52,211 nucleotides of DNA, from NCBI GenBank assembly GCA_001799635.1, contig MGTV01000002.1, positions 1 through 52,211 of the forward strand, in the 5' to 3' direction. Positions 9,589 through 18,423 of this stretch are shown piece by piece; within the stretch, counting starts at the first letter, position 1; each line of letters begins with the position of its first letter. Origin of the DNA: Elusimicrobia bacterium GWA2_62_23. GTDB lineage: Bacteria > Elusimicrobiota > Elusimicrobia > Elusimicrobiales > UBA9959. Under the pieces are notes generated by a model. It was not told where the DNA came from. It saw nothing but the letters and a program-made list of their open reading frames with translations, and did not search any database. The translations under genes were made by a program, and so were the position numbers.

Positions 9589-12500
9589 ATGATCAACCGG
9601 ATGAAGATATTGGCAGGCGCCTTGCGGTTGTGCGCCGTTGGCGGGGTATCCCGGGGGCGGCCCGTGAAGCGGGCCCTTTTGACCGCGATCCTCTGCGTGC
9701 TGGCCGGCCTGGCTGGGCCGCGCGGTTCAGCCGCGGAGAGCGGAATAGTTTTTGATCCGTCCAAAGGCGCTATGACCGGGCAGCTGGACATGGGCAACTA
9801 CGCCATTTATTCTTCAAGCGCCATCACCGCCGCCCGCTACCAGATAAACGGCTCTACAGTGCTCGCCATTCTGCCAGGCAACGGCAGTTTGGGAGTGGGT
9901 CCTAACGCCGGCGAAGTCAGTGTCGGCCAGCAGAACCTGTTTGTCGGTGCTGAATCTGGATTCAGTAACGCCACCGGTGTCGGGAACACCTTCCTCGGTT
10001 ATCAGGCCGGTTTCTATGAGTTGGGCTCAAATAAACTTTATATCGCTAATTCCGGCACCATCTCCCCGCTTATTTTCGGCGACTTCAGCGCCAAAACGGT
10101 CGGCATATCCACTGGCACTCCCCAGGCAGCGCTGGACGTGGTAAGCACCGGCACGGCCAGCAACGTCTACGCGCAGATCTGGCGCGATTCCACCGGCCTT
10201 ATCGTTTCCTCCATGACCGCCACCGGCGTGCTGTATCCCCAGAGTGCTCCCGTCGGCGACAACCTGGGCAACCACACGGCCACGCAGGCGCTGGACCTGG
10301 CCGGGTTTACCGCAACAAATGTCTCCACCATTACCATGCAGAACGGCAGCATAGCCATAGTGCAGCCGGGCGGTACGGGGAGCAACACCCTGTACGGCAT
10401 TTCCATGGGTTATGGCGCCGCCAATAATTACGGCAATGGCATAGGCATAGGGCGGGACGCCACCAATAACTACAGCACAGGCGTGGGCGTTGGGTACGGC
10501 GCCCATGACAATCACGATTACGGGATAGGCATCGGGTACTTGGCCTATAACAACTATTCCTATGGAATTGGCATCGGCAGACAGTCTCTCGGCAATTATA
10601 ACTACGGTGTCGGTGTGGGCTGGGCTGCCGGCCAGAACAGGGACTACGGGGTGGGGGTAGGGTATGGCGCTAGTGGCAATAACAGTTCCGGTGTCGGTGT
10701 CGGGCCCAGTGCGTACGACAATAACAATTCAGGCGTCGGGGTGGGTTCTAACGCGAACAACAACCTCAATTCCGGCGTCGGTGTCGGGCCCAGTGCCAAC
10801 CAGAATTACGATTCAGGCGTCGGGGTGGGTTCCGGCGCGCGTAATAACTATACTGGCGGCGTTGGAGTCGGCAACGATGCCAACCAGAATAGCATCTATG
10901 GAGTGGGGATAGGGGCGAGCGCGCTGAGTAACTCCAACCGGGGCGTAGGAATAGGCGCTTATGCCCAAGGTAACTCTTCCTACGGCGTGGGAATAGGAGC
11001 CTACTCCCAGAATAATGGGTCGTACGGCATCGGCGTGGGGGCGTATACGTCTTCCAAGTCGTCGGCGGTGGCGCTGGGGTATTACGCCCGTGCCAATAGC
11101 GTGGATTCCGTGGCGCTGGGCGCCGGCGCCACCACCAACGCCGTGCGCTCCGTCTGCATAGGCGCGTATTGCGTGAACAACGCCGTGGATACCGCTAAAA
11201 TACGGGAAGGCTACACGCTCAAGGTGGACTCCATAAGTATCAGCGCGGCGCTGGCGCAGCTTACCGTAAGCACCAACGTCTATATTGTAGGCTACTCGTC
11301 CGCCGCCAAATACTACGGCGACGGTTCGGGCCTCACCGGCATAAGCGGCGCGGACAATACCAAGGTGGCCAAGACCGGCGACACCATGACCGGGCAGCTT
11401 ACGCTGGCGGGCTCCACGCTTACCGTAACCGGCAACGCCTTCAGCGTGGGCGGGTCTACTTTTGCCGTTAGCGCGGGTAAGGTGGGGGTGGGGACTTCCT
11501 CTCCTGACGCTAAATTTGAAGTGAAGCAGAACACCGCCGACGCCAATACTTACGCGTTAAAGGTCTCCAGCAATAACGGTGCGGCCATGCTGGTGGTAAG
11601 CAGCCAAGGCAGCGTGGGCATAGGCTTGGACAGCCCCGACACGGCGCTGGAACTGGCCGGCGCCGTGGCCAGTAATTTCGGCGGCATAAAGCATTACCGC
11701 TCCCTGGCGTATTACAACGGCGGCGGCACCCTTACCGGAACGCTTAAGATCACCATGCCGAAATTGTGGTCCAGTACCATGTTGCTGTTGCGTATAGAGG
11801 GCTACAACTATGACAGCGCACCGGGGCACTGGGAAGTGCTGGTATCCGGCTATAACTACGGGCCTTCCGGCCCATGGTACGCCTATAGTGCGGAGATCCG
11901 CGGCAAGGCGCCTTTCAGCCAGGTGCGGCTTGCCAGCGACGGCACGAAGAACGTGCTGCTGCTTGGCCATACCGGCACCAACTGGTATTATCCCAAAGTG
12001 GCGGTTTCCGAATTGGTCGCAGGTGCGGGCCAGGCCGGGCGCGACGGCTGGGGGAGCGGCTGGGGCATCTCGCTGATTTCTTCCGAGGCGGGGATAGTGG
12101 ATGTGGTTTCGCCGGCGCCGGGTCTCAGGACGGTCGGGAGTTTCCTGGTGTCCGGCTCCACCAACCCGGCGTTGGCCGGCACGGTGGACCGCGGCATGAT
12201 CGTCACCCCGGGCGGGCGGGTGGGGATAGCGGCCGCTTCCCCGGCGGCGGCGCTCGACGTTGTAGCGGAAGGCGCGGCTGCTGGCGACTACGCCCAGATC
12301 TGGCGCAACAGTGCGGGCACCATCGTTTCCTCCATGACCGCCACCGGCGTGCTGTACCCGGCCATAAGCGGCGCGGACAACACTAAGGTAGCCAAGACCG
12401 GCGACACCATGACCGGGCAGCTTACGCTGGCTGGCTCCACGCTCACCGTAACCGGCAGCGCCTTCAGCGTGGGCGGTTCCACGCTGGTGGTGCGGGACGG

Positions 12501-14844
12501 CAAGGTGGGCATAGGCAATCCGAATCCGGACTACGAACTTGATTTCTCCCTGGCTGGGGCGGACGGCGATACCAGGCGTATAAGGTTCGGGTCCGTGAAT
12601 AGCCCGATAGCGGGCGGGGGGATCGTCTTTGCGCCGAACTATTCCGGCTACACCAAGCGCTCGGCCGGCATACTGCACGCGGGCCAAGACAGTTATTTCC
12701 GCGGCGGCCTGGCCTTCTATACCAACAACGCCGCCGACCAGACCACGGACTGGTCCGAACGCATGCGCCTGAGCATGAACGGCGAGCTCGGCATAGGCGC
12801 CAATGCCCCCGGCGCCAGGCTGGAGGTTAAGCAGGCGGTGTCGGATGCCTATGCCGTCAAGATCTCCAGCAACGACGGCGCCGGTATGCTCTGGGTAAGC
12901 AATAAGGGCTTAATGGGGATAGGCAACTCCGCGCCGGCCTATGAACTGGATTTTGCCTATCCCGGGGGAACCGCGGATACGAAGTCGCTGCGGTTCGGCG
13001 CTTTAAACTCCGCCGGCACCGGCGGCGGGGTTGTGTGGGCGCCAAATTATACAGGTTACACCAAGCGCACAGCCGGCATATTGAACGTCGGTGAGGATAC
13101 TTATTTCCGCGGCGGCCTGGCGTTCTATACCAATAATATCGCCGACCAGACCACGGACTGGTCCGAACGCATGCGCATAGACATGGCCGGCAAGGTCGGT
13201 ATCGGGACGGGCGGCCCCGGGTCCTACCGCCTGCATGTGTCGAGCGGAGCCGGAGAAAGCGGCACGGTAATGGCGGTTTCCACGGGCAGCACCAATCTCT
13301 TCTGGGTGGCCGGCGACGGCGCCCACGCCGTGAAGTTCTTCGGCGACGGCTCGGGGCTTACCGGCGTGCCCGGCGACAACCTTGGCAACCACACGGCCAC
13401 GCAGACGCTTAATATGGCGGCGTTCCCGGTAATTAACGTTTCCTCCATAGCCCTGCTTGGCGACGGGTTGCGTATCAGCACCAGCGTTTACGCCGGCGCC
13501 AGCGGCGTGTTCATTTCCGCGGCGGGCGCCATCTACACGCTCGGTCTTGGCAACGGTACGGCTTATCCCGATCCCCGTGGCGCCGGTGCCGTTGACCTGC
13601 AAGTCGCGAGGGCCAGCACCGACCAGGTGGCCTCCGGCGTGGCCTCCGCCATAGCTGGCGGAGAAAGAAATAAAGCCACGGGGTACGCTTCCACCGTCGC
13701 GGGTGGTTATCTTAACCGCGTTCTGGACGACTACTCCGCCATAGGTGGCGGCAGGAACAATGCTGTGATTTACGGGCCGTCGGTGGTGGCCGGCGGAGAA
13801 GATAACACGGCGGCGGAATCATACTCTACCGTTTCGGGAGGTTTCCAGAACACCGCCAGCGGCTACGACACCGTAGTGGCCGGCGGCGCGGCTAATACGG
13901 CTTCAGGGGATTATTCCGCCGTTTCGGGAGGAGAGCTTAACCGGGCGGCAGGGGGCAGAAGTTTTGTGGCCGGCGGCTCCAGCAATAATGCGGGCGGGGA
14001 TTATTCTTTCGCAGCGGGGCGGGCCTCCTCCTCTACCGCCAGTGGAGCTTTTACCTGGGCGGATAGCCAGGGCTCTCCATATTATGCTCTCAATACCACT
14101 CCGGACCGCACGCTGTTCAAGAACCGGGGCGGTTTCCTGGTTACCGGTTCCACTAATACTGCCATGACCGGGACCGCGGACCGCGGCATGTTTATTTCCG
14201 GCAATGGTCTTGTTGGGATTTCTACCGGCACGCCATACGCCGCGCTGGACGTGGTGAGCACCGGCACGGCCGTTAACCAGATGGCGCAGCTCTGGCGGGC
14301 TTCCGACGGGGTAATTGTGGGCTCCATGAGCGCCATAGGTACGCTGATGGCAGCGCGTTTTGTCGGCGACGGCAGCGGCCTCACCGGCATAAGCGGCGGC
14401 AGCGCGGGGCCGTCCATAGACGTTTCCACCATAAACGCCGCCGCCACCACTCCCTACGGCGGCGTGAGCATAACCACCAATGTCTTCGTCACCGGCGGCG
14501 CGCGCCTGGCAAAAGCCGTGGTGCAGGCGGCCGATTCCGGCCTTACGCTCACGGCGGACGACTTCGGCAAGACCATCACCGTCAACAGCGCCTCCGCGCA
14601 GACGGTTTACCTGCCCTCCATAAGCGCGGCCGACATAGGGGCGACCGTGAGAATTATAAAACTTGGGGCCGGTACTGTTACCATAGATGCCGCCGACTCC
14701 GACACCATAGCGGACTCCGGCGCCGGCGACACCATCTACAACAACTCCGCCACGCCGCCGTATGCCTCGCTGGAGCTGTTGCTTGCCACCGACACAAAAT
14801 GGGCCGTTGTGGCCGGCGACGGCGCCTGGATAACCACGGATTAA
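9589..14844 (+). CDS. Second giant secreted mosaic beta-roll protein with a GVGVG repeat array
   Basis: 1,751 residues from ATG 9589, which has GGGGAG upstream. An in-frame GTG at 9664 would give a cleaner signal peptide (VKRALLTAILCVLAGLAG) and is a real alternative. It shares linker modules with the first giant protein (AARYQINGSTVLA, AALDVVSTGTASNVYAQIWR, GDNLGNHTATQ, DTMTGQLTLAGSTLTVTG). Unique to it is an array of 16 fourteen-residue units with GVGVG/GIGIG cores (10392-11057), followed by SVALG YadA-head repeats. A non-repetitive beta-rich insert (about 11700-12110) and two near-identical WSERMR modules (about 12530-13180) precede a second beta-roll block. The C-terminus (TLTADDFGKTITV...ATVRIIKLGAGTVTI) resembles phage tail-fibre ends. 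Function is inferred as surface-exposed or structural. Confidence 0.85.
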   Translation: MINRMKILAGALRLCAVGGVSRGRPVKRALLTAILCVLAGLAGPRGSAAESGIVFDPSKGAMTGQLDMGNYAIYSSSAITAARYQINGSTVLAILPGNGSLGVGPNAGEVSVGQQNLFVGAESGFSNATGVGNTFLGYQAGFYELGSNKLYIANSGTISPLIFGDFSAKTVGISTGTPQAALDVVSTGTASNVYAQIWRDSTGLIVSSMTATGVLYPQSAPVGDNLGNHTATQALDLAGFTATNVSTITMQNGSIAIVQPGGTGSNTLYGISMGYGAANNYGNGIGIGRDATNNYSTGVGVGYGAHDNHDYGIGIGYLAYNNYSYGIGIGRQSLGNYNYGVGVGWAAGQNRDYGVGVGYGASGNNSSGVGVGPSAYDNNNSGVGVGSNANNNLNSGVGVGPSANQNYDSGVGVGSGARNNYTGGVGVGNDANQNSIYGVGIGASALSNSNRGVGIGAYAQGNSSYGVGIGAYSQNNGSYGIGVGAYTSSKSSAVALGYYARANSVDSVALGAGATTNAVRSVCIGAYCVNNAVDTAKIREGYTLKVDSISISAALAQLTVSTNVYIVGYSSAAKYYGDGSGLTGISGADNTKVAKTGDTMTGQLTLAGSTLTVTGNAFSVGGSTFAVSAGKVGVGTSSPDAKFEVKQNTADANTYALKVSSNNGAAMLVVSSQGSVGIGLDSPDTALELAGAVASNFGGIKHYRSLAYYNGGGTLTGTLKITMPKLWSSTMLLLRIEGYNYDSAPGHWEVLVSGYNYGPSGPWYAYSAEIRGKAPFSQVRLASDGTKNVLLLGHTGTNWYYPKVAVSELVAGAGQAGRDGWGSGWGISLISSEAGIVDVVSPAPGLRTVGSFLVSGSTNPALAGTVDRGMIVTPGGRVGIAAASPAAALDVVAEGAAAGDYAQIWRNSAGTIVSSMTATGVLYPAISGADNTKVAKTGDTMTGQLTLAGSTLTVTGSAFSVGGSTLVVRDGKVGIGNPNPDYELDFSLAGADGDTRRIRFGSVNSPIAGGGIVFAPNYSGYTKRSAGILHAGQDSYFRGGLAFYTNNAADQTTDWSERMRLSMNGELGIGANAPGARLEVKQAVSDAYAVKISSNDGAGMLWVSNKGLMGIGNSAPAYELDFAYPGGTADTKSLRFGALNSAGTGGGVVWAPNYTGYTKRTAGILNVGEDTYFRGGLAFYTNNIADQTTDWSERMRIDMAGKVGIGTGGPGSYRLHVSSGAGESGTVMAVSTGSTNLFWVAGDGAHAVKFFGDGSGLTGVPGDNLGNHTATQTLNMAAFPVINVSSIALLGDGLRISTSVYAGASGVFISAAGAIYTLGLGNGTAYPDPRGAGAVDLQVARASTDQVASGVASAIAGGERNKATGYASTVAGGYLNRVLDDYSAIGGGRNNAVIYGPSVVAGGEDNTAAESYSTVSGGFQNTASGYDTVVAGGAANTASGDYSAVSGGELNRAAGGRSFVAGGSSNNAGGDYSFAAGRASSSTASGAFTWADSQGSPYYALNTTPDRTLFKNRGGFLVTGSTNTAMTGTADRGMFISGNGLVGISTGTPYAALDVVSTGTAVNQMAQLWRASDGVIVGSMSAIGTLMAARFVGDGSGLTGISGGSAGPSIDVSTINAAATTPYGGVSITTNVFVTGGARLAKAVVQAADSGLTLTADDFGKTITVNSASAQTVYLPSISAADIGATVRIIKLGAGTVTIDAADSDTIADSGAGDTIYNNSATPPYASLELLLATDTKWAVVAGDGAWITTD
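10392..11057 (+). repeat. 42-bp tandem repeat array encoding 14-residue GVGVG units
   Basis: Sixteen tandem units (the first is 12 residues) have the pattern x-x-x-G-[VI]-G-[VI]-G-x-x-A-x-x-N. Adjacent units such as SGVGVGPSAYDN and SGVGVGPSANQN are nearly identical, showing tandem duplication. The pattern fits one rung per unit of a left-handed beta-roll related to YadA heads. The array lies wholly inside the second giant protein gene. Confidence 0.9.
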
Positions 14845-14849
14845 TAGCC

Positions 14850-15866
14850 ATGCGCAACCGCTGGAAATTCGCCGTACTGTCTTTCGCCGGGCTGCTTTTG
14901 GCCTCCGGTGGGGTAGCCGGCGCGGCGGATGTGTCCGCTTATCCGTTGAGCGCGAAAAAACAGACGCTGGACCCCGCCAGTGATACCATGCCCGCCGGCT
15001 ATTATGCGGCCACTACGCTGGCGGCCGCGGACGCGGACCTGGCCGCAGGCAATATAAAATCCGGCGTCACTATATTCGGCAAGGCGGGAACCGCGCCCAC
15101 CGCCCCGCCGGCACCCACGGCCGGCGGCTACTGGCTGCTGGTGCCGGGCGATACGAACCTCGGCACACTGGATTTTTACGTGCAGAAGTATGAGGCGAAG
15201 AACGTTGGCGACGTGGCCGTTTCCACGCCTAATGGCTGGCCTTGGGTGAGTGTAACTCAGGTAGCGGCCAAGGCCTACTGCGAGGCGTTGGGGCAGGGTT
15301 ATCACCTGGTTACGCCGTGCGAGGCGCTGACAATATCGCGCAACATTGAAAATAACGCCTGGAACTGGACCGGCGGCAGTGTAGGCAGCGGCGGTCTGTG
15401 GCGCGGGCATACTGATAATTCACCCGCCAATTCCCTGGAGGCTGACGTAACCGGCGACCCTGACGATGACCCCTATATGGGGACCGGAAACACAACCCCG
15501 TCCATTGAACGCAGGGTGCATCAGTTATCCTCAGGGCAATACCTCTGGGATTGGTCCGGGAATGTATGGGAATGGGTGGATATGACCTGTACGGCGGGTA
15601 CCGGCGCGGGGTACTGGGACAACAGTGGCTTGGTGGAGTGGACTGTAGGGAATCTATCGGACTATGAGAAACCAAGGGCTGGGCCAGCGGGGGCTTATAC
15701 AAGTGCTCAGAATGCCGGATTGCTTTCGGGGTGTGCAGGAACTGGAAATGTGTTACGCCGTGGCGGCGCTTGGGATAGCACCACCAACGGTGGAATTTTC
15801 TCTATTTTCTTGGGTAACACCTCACTTTCCGCGAGCGTGTGGCGCGGTTTCCGCTGCAGTAGGTAA
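14850..15866 (+). CDS. Exported FGE/SUMF1-like (C-type-lectin-fold) protein, copy 1
   Basis: 338 residues from ATG 14850, five bases after the giant gene's stop, so probably co-transcribed with it. A signal peptide ends near AGAADVSAY. A short N-terminal segment (GNIKSGVTIFGKAGT) and a proline-rich linker precede a domain with the SUMF1/FGE signature: LVPGDTNLG, FYVQKYEAKN, YCEALGQGYHLVT, LWDWSGNVWEWVDM, RRGGAWD and a terminal WRGFRCSR. The catalytic copper-binding cysteines of true formylglycine-generating enzymes are not seen, so a ligand-binding lectin-fold role is more likely. A paralogue follows 53 bp downstream. The two are almost identical in the middle and strongly divergent over the last ~48 residues. 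Confidence 0.8.
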   Translation: MRNRWKFAVLSFAGLLLASGGVAGAADVSAYPLSAKKQTLDPASDTMPAGYYAATTLAAADADLAAGNIKSGVTIFGKAGTAPTAPPAPTAGGYWLLVPGDTNLGTLDFYVQKYEAKNVGDVAVSTPNGWPWVSVTQVAAKAYCEALGQGYHLVTPCEALTISRNIENNAWNWTGGSVGSGGLWRGHTDNSPANSLEADVTGDPDDDPYMGTGNTTPSIERRVHQLSSGQYLWDWSGNVWEWVDMTCTAGTGAGYWDNSGLVEWTVGNLSDYEKPRAGPAGAYTSAQNAGLLSGCAGTGNVLRRGGAWDSTTNGGIFSIFLGNTSLSASVWRGFRCSR

Positions 15867-15919
15867 AAACAATACCGGTCCCGGCTCTTATGCCGAGCGG
15901 ACCAATTGGCGGGTGGAGT

Positions 15920-16924
15920 ATGAAACAATACGGTTTTCTGGCTTTATTCATGGTTCTGCTCGCTGGAAGTGCCGCCGGGGCGGACGTCAGCACCCGTGTT
16001 TTTATGCCGGCAAGGCGGGCGCTTACCCCCGTTAATGACACGGTTTCTGCCGGCTATTACTCAACTACCACGCTGTCCGCCGTGGACGCGGACCTGGCCG
16101 TGGGCAATATAAAATCCGGCGTCACTATATTCGGCAAGGCGGGCACCGTAGAAACCGCCCCGCCCGCCCCGTCCGTAGGCGGCGCCTGGCTGCTGGTGCC
16201 GGGGGATTCCGCGCTGGGCACCCGGGATTTCTGGGTGCAGAAATACGAGGCCAAGAATGTAAGCTCCGTGCCTACCTCGGAGCCTGCCGGTACGCCTTGG
16301 GTTTCTATCACTCAAATAGAGGCTAAACTGCGTTGCGAGGCCCTCGGGCCGGGCTACCATCTGCTTACTATGCCGGAGGCCCTGACAATATCGCGCAATA
16401 TAGAGAACAATGCCTGGAACTGGACCGGCGGCAGCGTGGGCAGCGGCGGCCTGTGGCGGGGGCATACGGATAATTCGCCGGCCAACTCCCTGGCGGCCGA
16501 TGTTACAGGCGACCCCGATGACGACCCTTATGTGGGCACAGGAAACACCACTCCGTCCATTGAACGCAGGGTGCATCAATTATCTTCGGGACAATACCTC
16601 TGGGACAGGTCTGGTAATGTCAAAGAATGGACGGATATGACCTGTACGCCGGGTACCGGCGCAGGCTACTGGTATGACCCCGGCAGCTTCATAGAGTGGA
16701 GCGACGGCAACCTGTCCGATTATGAGAAAGTGCGGGCCGGTCCGGCGGGTGCTTATACAAGCACGCATAACGCCGGGCGCTATTTTGGCTGTCCTGCAAC
16801 CGGAAATGCGGTGCTCCAGAGCGGTAGCTGGAGCGGTACCGTATACGCGGGGGTGTTCAACTTCTCAGCCAACGATAACCCGTCGGCATGGGACATACGC
16901 ATCGGGTTCCGCTGCGCCAGGTGA
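15920..16924 (+). CDS. Exported FGE/SUMF1-like (C-type-lectin-fold) protein, copy 2
   Basis: 334 residues from ATG 15920, preceded by GGAG. A signal peptide (MKQYGFLALFMVLLAGSAAG) is followed by the same GNIKSGVTIFGKAGT segment as copy 1. The core block (NNAWNWTGGSVGSGGLWRGH through HQLSSGQYLWD) differs from copy 1 at only a few of about 70 positions. The C-terminal tail (GSWSGTVYAGVFNFSANDN, ending IGFRCAR) is largely different. That is the region exposed on the ligand face of C-type-lectin folds, and the part that diversity-generating retroelements vary in related proteins. No enzymatic cysteine pair is visible. It is probably a secreted or surface binding protein. Confidence 0.8.
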   Translation: MKQYGFLALFMVLLAGSAAGADVSTRVFMPARRALTPVNDTVSAGYYSTTTLSAVDADLAVGNIKSGVTIFGKAGTVETAPPAPSVGGAWLLVPGDSALGTRDFWVQKYEAKNVSSVPTSEPAGTPWVSITQIEAKLRCEALGPGYHLLTMPEALTISRNIENNAWNWTGGSVGSGGLWRGHTDNSPANSLAADVTGDPDDDPYVGTGNTTPSIERRVHQLSSGQYLWDRSGNVKEWTDMTCTPGTGAGYWYDPGSFIEWSDGNLSDYEKVRAGPAGAYTSTHNAGRYFGCPATGNAVLQSGSWSGTVYAGVFNFSANDNPSAWDIRIGFRCAR

Positions 16925-16983
16925 GATACTCCCGGAGTCCACTGGAAGGAGCTTTCGGCGATTAGATTTAAGTGACGATTTGA

Positions 16984-17056
16984 GTGACACGCAACTTAAT
17001 CTCCCATTCCCCAACTTATGGGGGCGTGCGGAATGGTAAGTTTACCGGCATGGACG
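16984..17056 (+). repeat. Left 73-nt inverted repeat with REP-like hairpin
   Basis: This segment recurs in reverse complement at 18424-18496 with 72 of 73 bases identical (one mismatch at 16991). It contains an imperfect stem-loop: outer arms CCATTCC (17004-17010) and GGAATGG (17030-17036), inner arms CCCCA and TGGGG, and a one-sided bulge, reminiscent of REP elements. Its outer edge (GTGACACGCAACTTAA) matches, with one mismatch, the reverse complement of the motif just 3' of the RAYT transposase gene at 21853-21868. Confidence 0.92.
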
Positions 17057-17113
17057 AAATTAAGGTGACAACTCAAACAGTCTGAAATCCTGAAGCTCCG
17101 GGGCGGGAAAATT

Positions 17114-17731
17114 ATGGCGGCTCTTCGGTATGCTGTGTGCGGAATTGTATTGGCGAGTCTCATGCCCGCGGGTTCGCGTGCGGCGGACGTGTCCACGTTT
17201 TCCTTTAACTCCGGTATGAACTGCCAGGGTGTGTGGCGGCTGCCGGATACGGGGCAGACGGCCAGCTACACCGCGACCTTCGGCGAGGACCATGACTATC
17301 AACCGGCCCGCGTGCAAATGAGCTACACCGTGAACGCCGACAATACCATAACCGACAATGTCACCGGCCTCATGTGGCGCAGGTGCAGCCAGGGCCAGAG
17401 CGATGACGCCAGTTGTTCCGGCGGTCCCGGCACCTATACCTTTGAGCAGGCTCTGGCTCAATGCGAGAGCGAAACCACGGACTATACGGACCGGCGTCTG
17501 CCCAATGTGCGGGAACTTCTGAGTATAGTGGACTACGGCGCCGCCGCCGCGCCGCGTATAAATACTACCTATTTTCCAAATACGGACACCTATTCTTACT
17601 ACACCAACACTACACATGTGTCTGACACCGGCTACGTGTGGGGAGTGGCCTTCAGCTTCGGCGTCATGTCAAGTATCAACAAGACCATGGGCGGCTTTAA
17701 TGTCCGTTGCGTCCGTGCGGGCCAGTATTGA
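17114..17731 (+). CDS. Exported DUF1566 / Lcl C-terminal-domain protein, copy 1
   Basis: 205 residues starting MAALRYAVCGIVLASLMPAG, a signal peptide cleaved near RAADVS. The body is a single DUF1566/Lcl_C domain: FPDTGQ-like start, TFGEDHDY, TDNVTGLMWRRC, a cysteine-containing insert, DRRLPNVRELLSIVDYG, PRINTTYFPNTD and a terminal VRCVRAG. The domain belongs to the C-type-lectin-like superfamily first noted in Legionella collagen-like adhesin and is generally non-enzymatic. It is followed one base later by a paralogue, and both lie between the 73-nt inverted repeats. As with the FGE-like pair, the region before VRCVRAG differs most between copies. Confidence 0.85.
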   Translation: MAALRYAVCGIVLASLMPAGSRAADVSTFSFNSGMNCQGVWRLPDTGQTASYTATFGEDHDYQPARVQMSYTVNADNTITDNVTGLMWRRCSQGQSDDASCSGGPGTYTFEQALAQCESETTDYTDRRLPNVRELLSIVDYGAAAAPRINTTYFPNTDTYSYYTNTTHVSDTGYVWGVAFSFGVMSSINKTMGGFNVRCVRAGQY

Positions 17732-17732
17732 C

Positions 17733-18341
17733 ATGAAATTATCGCTGATTATCTTGTTGTCGGTTTTTCCGGCTATGGTCAGAGCTGCTAATATTTCAAC
17801 GCATTCCTTCGCCGGTTGCGCCTTCCCGGATACGGGCCAAAGCGTATCTTACACCACCACTTTCGGCGAGGACCATGATTACGCCTACAGCGGTTCCACC
17901 ATGTCTTTTACCATATATAACGGCGTGGCCTGGGGTGGCACAGCCACCTCTTCCGTAACCGTGGATAATCGCACCGGCCTTATGTGGGTGACAAATCCTG
18001 ATGACGCTTGCGCAGGGTGTGCGGGGGGATATGTGTCAAGCGGCACTTATATATGGGAGAACGCTCTAAAAAAGTGCGAGAATCTGGCCTATGCCGGGTT
18101 TTTCGACTGGCGCTTGCCTAATGTGCGCGAGTTGATGAGCATAATGGACTACACCGCCTGTGATTCTCCGAGGATAAACACTACCTATTTCCCCAACACG
18201 GACAACAATTATTACTGGACCAGCACCACATATGCGCCTGACACAGCCTACGCGTGGTTTGTGGACTTCAACGCCTACGACAATAACGGTGACGACAAGC
18301 TCACCGATTACTACATCCGTTGCGTCCGCGCCGGACCGTGA
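17733..18341 (+). CDS. Exported DUF1566 / Lcl C-terminal-domain protein, copy 2
   Basis: 202 residues from ATG 17733, one base after the stop of copy 1. The signal peptide is MKLSLIILLSVFPAMVRAAN. Domain landmarks match copy 1: FPDTGQSVSY, TFGEDHDYAY, DNRTGLMWV, FDWRLPNVRELMSIMDY, PRINTTYFPNTDNNYYWTS and C-terminal IRCVRAGP. The segment WFVDFNAYDNNGDDKLTDYY before the end is rich in AAY codons and shares little with copy 1. Four cysteines may form disulfides after export. Likely a surface or secreted binding domain whose ligand is unknown. Confidence 0.85.
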   Translation: MKLSLIILLSVFPAMVRAANISTHSFAGCAFPDTGQSVSYTTTFGEDHDYAYSGSTMSFTIYNGVAWGGTATSSVTVDNRTGLMWVTNPDDACAGCAGGYVSSGTYIWENALKKCENLAYAGFFDWRLPNVRELMSIMDYTACDSPRINTTYFPNTDNNYYWTSTTYAPDTAYAWFVDFNAYDNNGDDKLTDYYIRCVRAGP

Positions 18342-18423
18342 TCGGCAGCTTGGCGATTCGCGGCCGGGGTTGGGTCTTGTGGATGGAGGGACAGATCGGT
18401 GCTCCCCGGTCACCCGCAGATTG

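Noticed and set aside
10392-11057. Regularly spaced repeats considered as a CRISPR array
   Set aside because: The 42-bp units keep the reading frame of a long gene, have degenerate third positions and no unique spacers.
11557-12687. 376-codon minus-strand frame inside the second giant gene
   Set aside because: Antisense shadow of the beta-roll coding sequence; no domain, and composition is that of reversed GC-rich codons.
14850-16924. Formylglycine-generating enzyme activity for the FGE-like pair
   Set aside because: The conserved catalytic cysteines are not visible and no sulfatase gene is nearby; a binding role for the lectin-like fold fits better.
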